NCBI GenBank assembly: GCA_015494485.1
Contig: WGBF01000517.1
Span: forward strand, 1 to 7,435
DNA: 7,435 nucleotides
DNA from: a bacterium
GTDB taxonomy: Bacteria; Calditrichota; Calditrichia; RBG-13-44-9; J042
Direction: 5' to 3'
In this document: one piece after another, positions 7,172-7,435 of the stretch
Numbering within the stretch: the stretch's first letter is position 1
Layout: every line of letters begins with the position of its first letter
Made by a program: the position numbers and the translations under genes
Notes under the pieces: model-generated
Databases searched by the model: none
Told to the model about the DNA's origin: nothing
The model's input: the letters and a program-made list of their open reading frames with translations, nothing else

Positions 7172-7216
7172 TTTCTTTCCCGGGGCAGCGTTCCGGATGT
7201 CGTAGAATATGCTATA

Positions 7217-7304
7217 TGTCAAACTGAGGAGCGATAGCGACGAAGTATCTCACGCATATTGGCTGAGATTCTTCGCTCCGCTGGCGCTTCGCTCGAGAAT
7301 GACA
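7217..7304. repeat. 88-bp imperfect inverted repeat bounded by TGTCA / TGACA
   Basis: The left arm (7217-7252) and right arm (7264-7304) are imperfect reverse complements around an 11-nt centre. The outer five bases match exactly. The inner eleven (GAAGTATCTCA against GAAGAATCTCA) differ at one position. The middles differ by small insertions. The arms carry the AGCGAAGAATCTC-like wording of a dispersed palindrome seen between genes in many environmental bacteria, which is recognition from memory. There is no target duplication and no ORF, so a non-autonomous or decayed element is the best reading. Confidence 0.55.
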
Positions 7305-7306
7305 AC

Positions 7307-7330
7307 AGGGCTTCCTCGGAGGGAAGGCCT
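7307..7330. repeat. Short hairpin AGGGCTTCC / GGAAGGCCT
   Basis: AGGGCTTCC (7307-7315) and GGAAGGCCT (7322-7330) pair at eight of nine positions around a 6-nt loop (TCGGAG). It fills the space between the 88-bp element and the next hairpin and may belong to one of them or be an independent small repeat. Confidence 0.4.
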
Positions 7331-7335
7331 AATTT

Positions 7336-7376
7336 CCCCCTCTCTTTCCGCGAAAGAGAGGGGGTTAGGGGGTGAG
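7336..7376. repeat. 13-bp perfect hairpin followed by TTAGGGGGTGAG
   Basis: CCCCCTCTCTTTC (7336-7348) and GAAAGAGAGGGGG (7352-7364) form a perfect 13-bp stem with a 3-nt loop (CGC), followed by TTAGGGGGTGAG (7365-7376). The combination of a pyrimidine-rich stem and a GGGGGTTAGGGGGTGAG tail resembles a palindromic intergenic repeat found in several phyla. It could also act as a strong RNA stem at the end of the response-regulator transcript, but no T run follows directly. Confidence 0.55.
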
Positions 7377-7435
7377 TTTAGGGAATTGGCCAACCGCGGT
7401 GGACGCCACGAACGCAACGGTTTACTCTTTTTTTC

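Larger units (their letters stand above)
7078..7435. other. Gene-free, hairpin-rich intergenic region at the right edge
   Basis: 358 bp with no credible coding sequence on either strand. It opens with a GAGGAGG (7076-7082) overlapping the response-regulator stop but lacking a following start codon, then T-rich sequence (7085-7106). From 7123 to 7376 it is largely occupied by separate inverted repeats listed individually. The last part (7381-7435) has short palindromes (TTGGCCAA 7386-7393, CCGCGG 7394-7399), a 4-bp hairpin GTGG/CCAC (7399-7409) and a terminal T-run. The lack of constraint between hairpins suggests accumulated mobile or dispersed repeats rather than one RNA gene. Confidence 0.6.

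Noticed and set aside
7126..7227. 33-codon ORF starting inside the CCCATGG hairpin
   Set aside because: It runs through two hairpins into the 88-bp repeat, has no ribosome site and only reflects repeat sequence.
7078..7435. CRISPR array or tandem repeat array
   Set aside because: The hairpins differ from one another in sequence and spacing; there is no repeated unit separated by spacers.
7078..7435. Single structured non-coding RNA gene
   Set aside because: The stems are independent, separated by unpaired AT-rich stretches, and individually resemble dispersed repeats; nothing joins them into one fold. Comparative data could reopen this.

Overview
The window holds six protein genes of an ordinary chromosomal bacterial segment at roughly 50% GC, plus a non-coding, hairpin-rich right end. 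No rRNA, tRNA, CRISPR array, transposase gene, phage gene or replication origin is visible. Intact bifunctional Rel, Nfo and MetK show a normal bacterial core genome. The response regulator with PATAN/DUF4388 and roadblock domains, the short M29-like metallopeptidase and two promoter-like sites of the form TTG-N20/21-TAnnTTTA would fit a Gram-negative lineage of or near the FCB superphylum (for example a Calditrichota-like organism). That placement is inference, not proof.

Layout, left to right. (1) Minus-strand unit, 25-2540: a small uncharacterised 84-residue protein gene is first, followed after 26 nt by a full-length bifunctional (p)ppGpp synthetase/hydrolase. A strong Shine-Dalgarno at the window's left edge shows that the operon continues beyond it. 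(2) A 193-bp divergent intergenic region. (3) Plus-strand short M29-like aminopeptidase, 2734-3693. (4) A 49-bp convergent gap with a hairpin. (5) Minus-strand endonuclease IV (nfo), 3743-4612. (6) An 80-bp divergent gap carrying a candidate metK promoter. (7) Plus-strand metK, 4693-5853. (8) Plus-strand three-domain response regulator, 5977-7077. (9) 7078-7435: 358 bp without a gene, in which several unrelated inverted repeats sit nearly end to end and look like dispersed intergenic repeat elements.

Functionally the genes are mixed housekeeping: stringent response (Rel), peptide turnover (M29-like), abasic-site DNA repair (Nfo), S-adenosylmethionine supply (MetK), and a phospho-signalling protein with no DNA-binding output. 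Only the small gene plus rel look like a true operon. No clear new multi-gene system is present. The items most worth following are the repeat cluster, the small protein ahead of rel, and the receiver-PATAN-roadblock protein.
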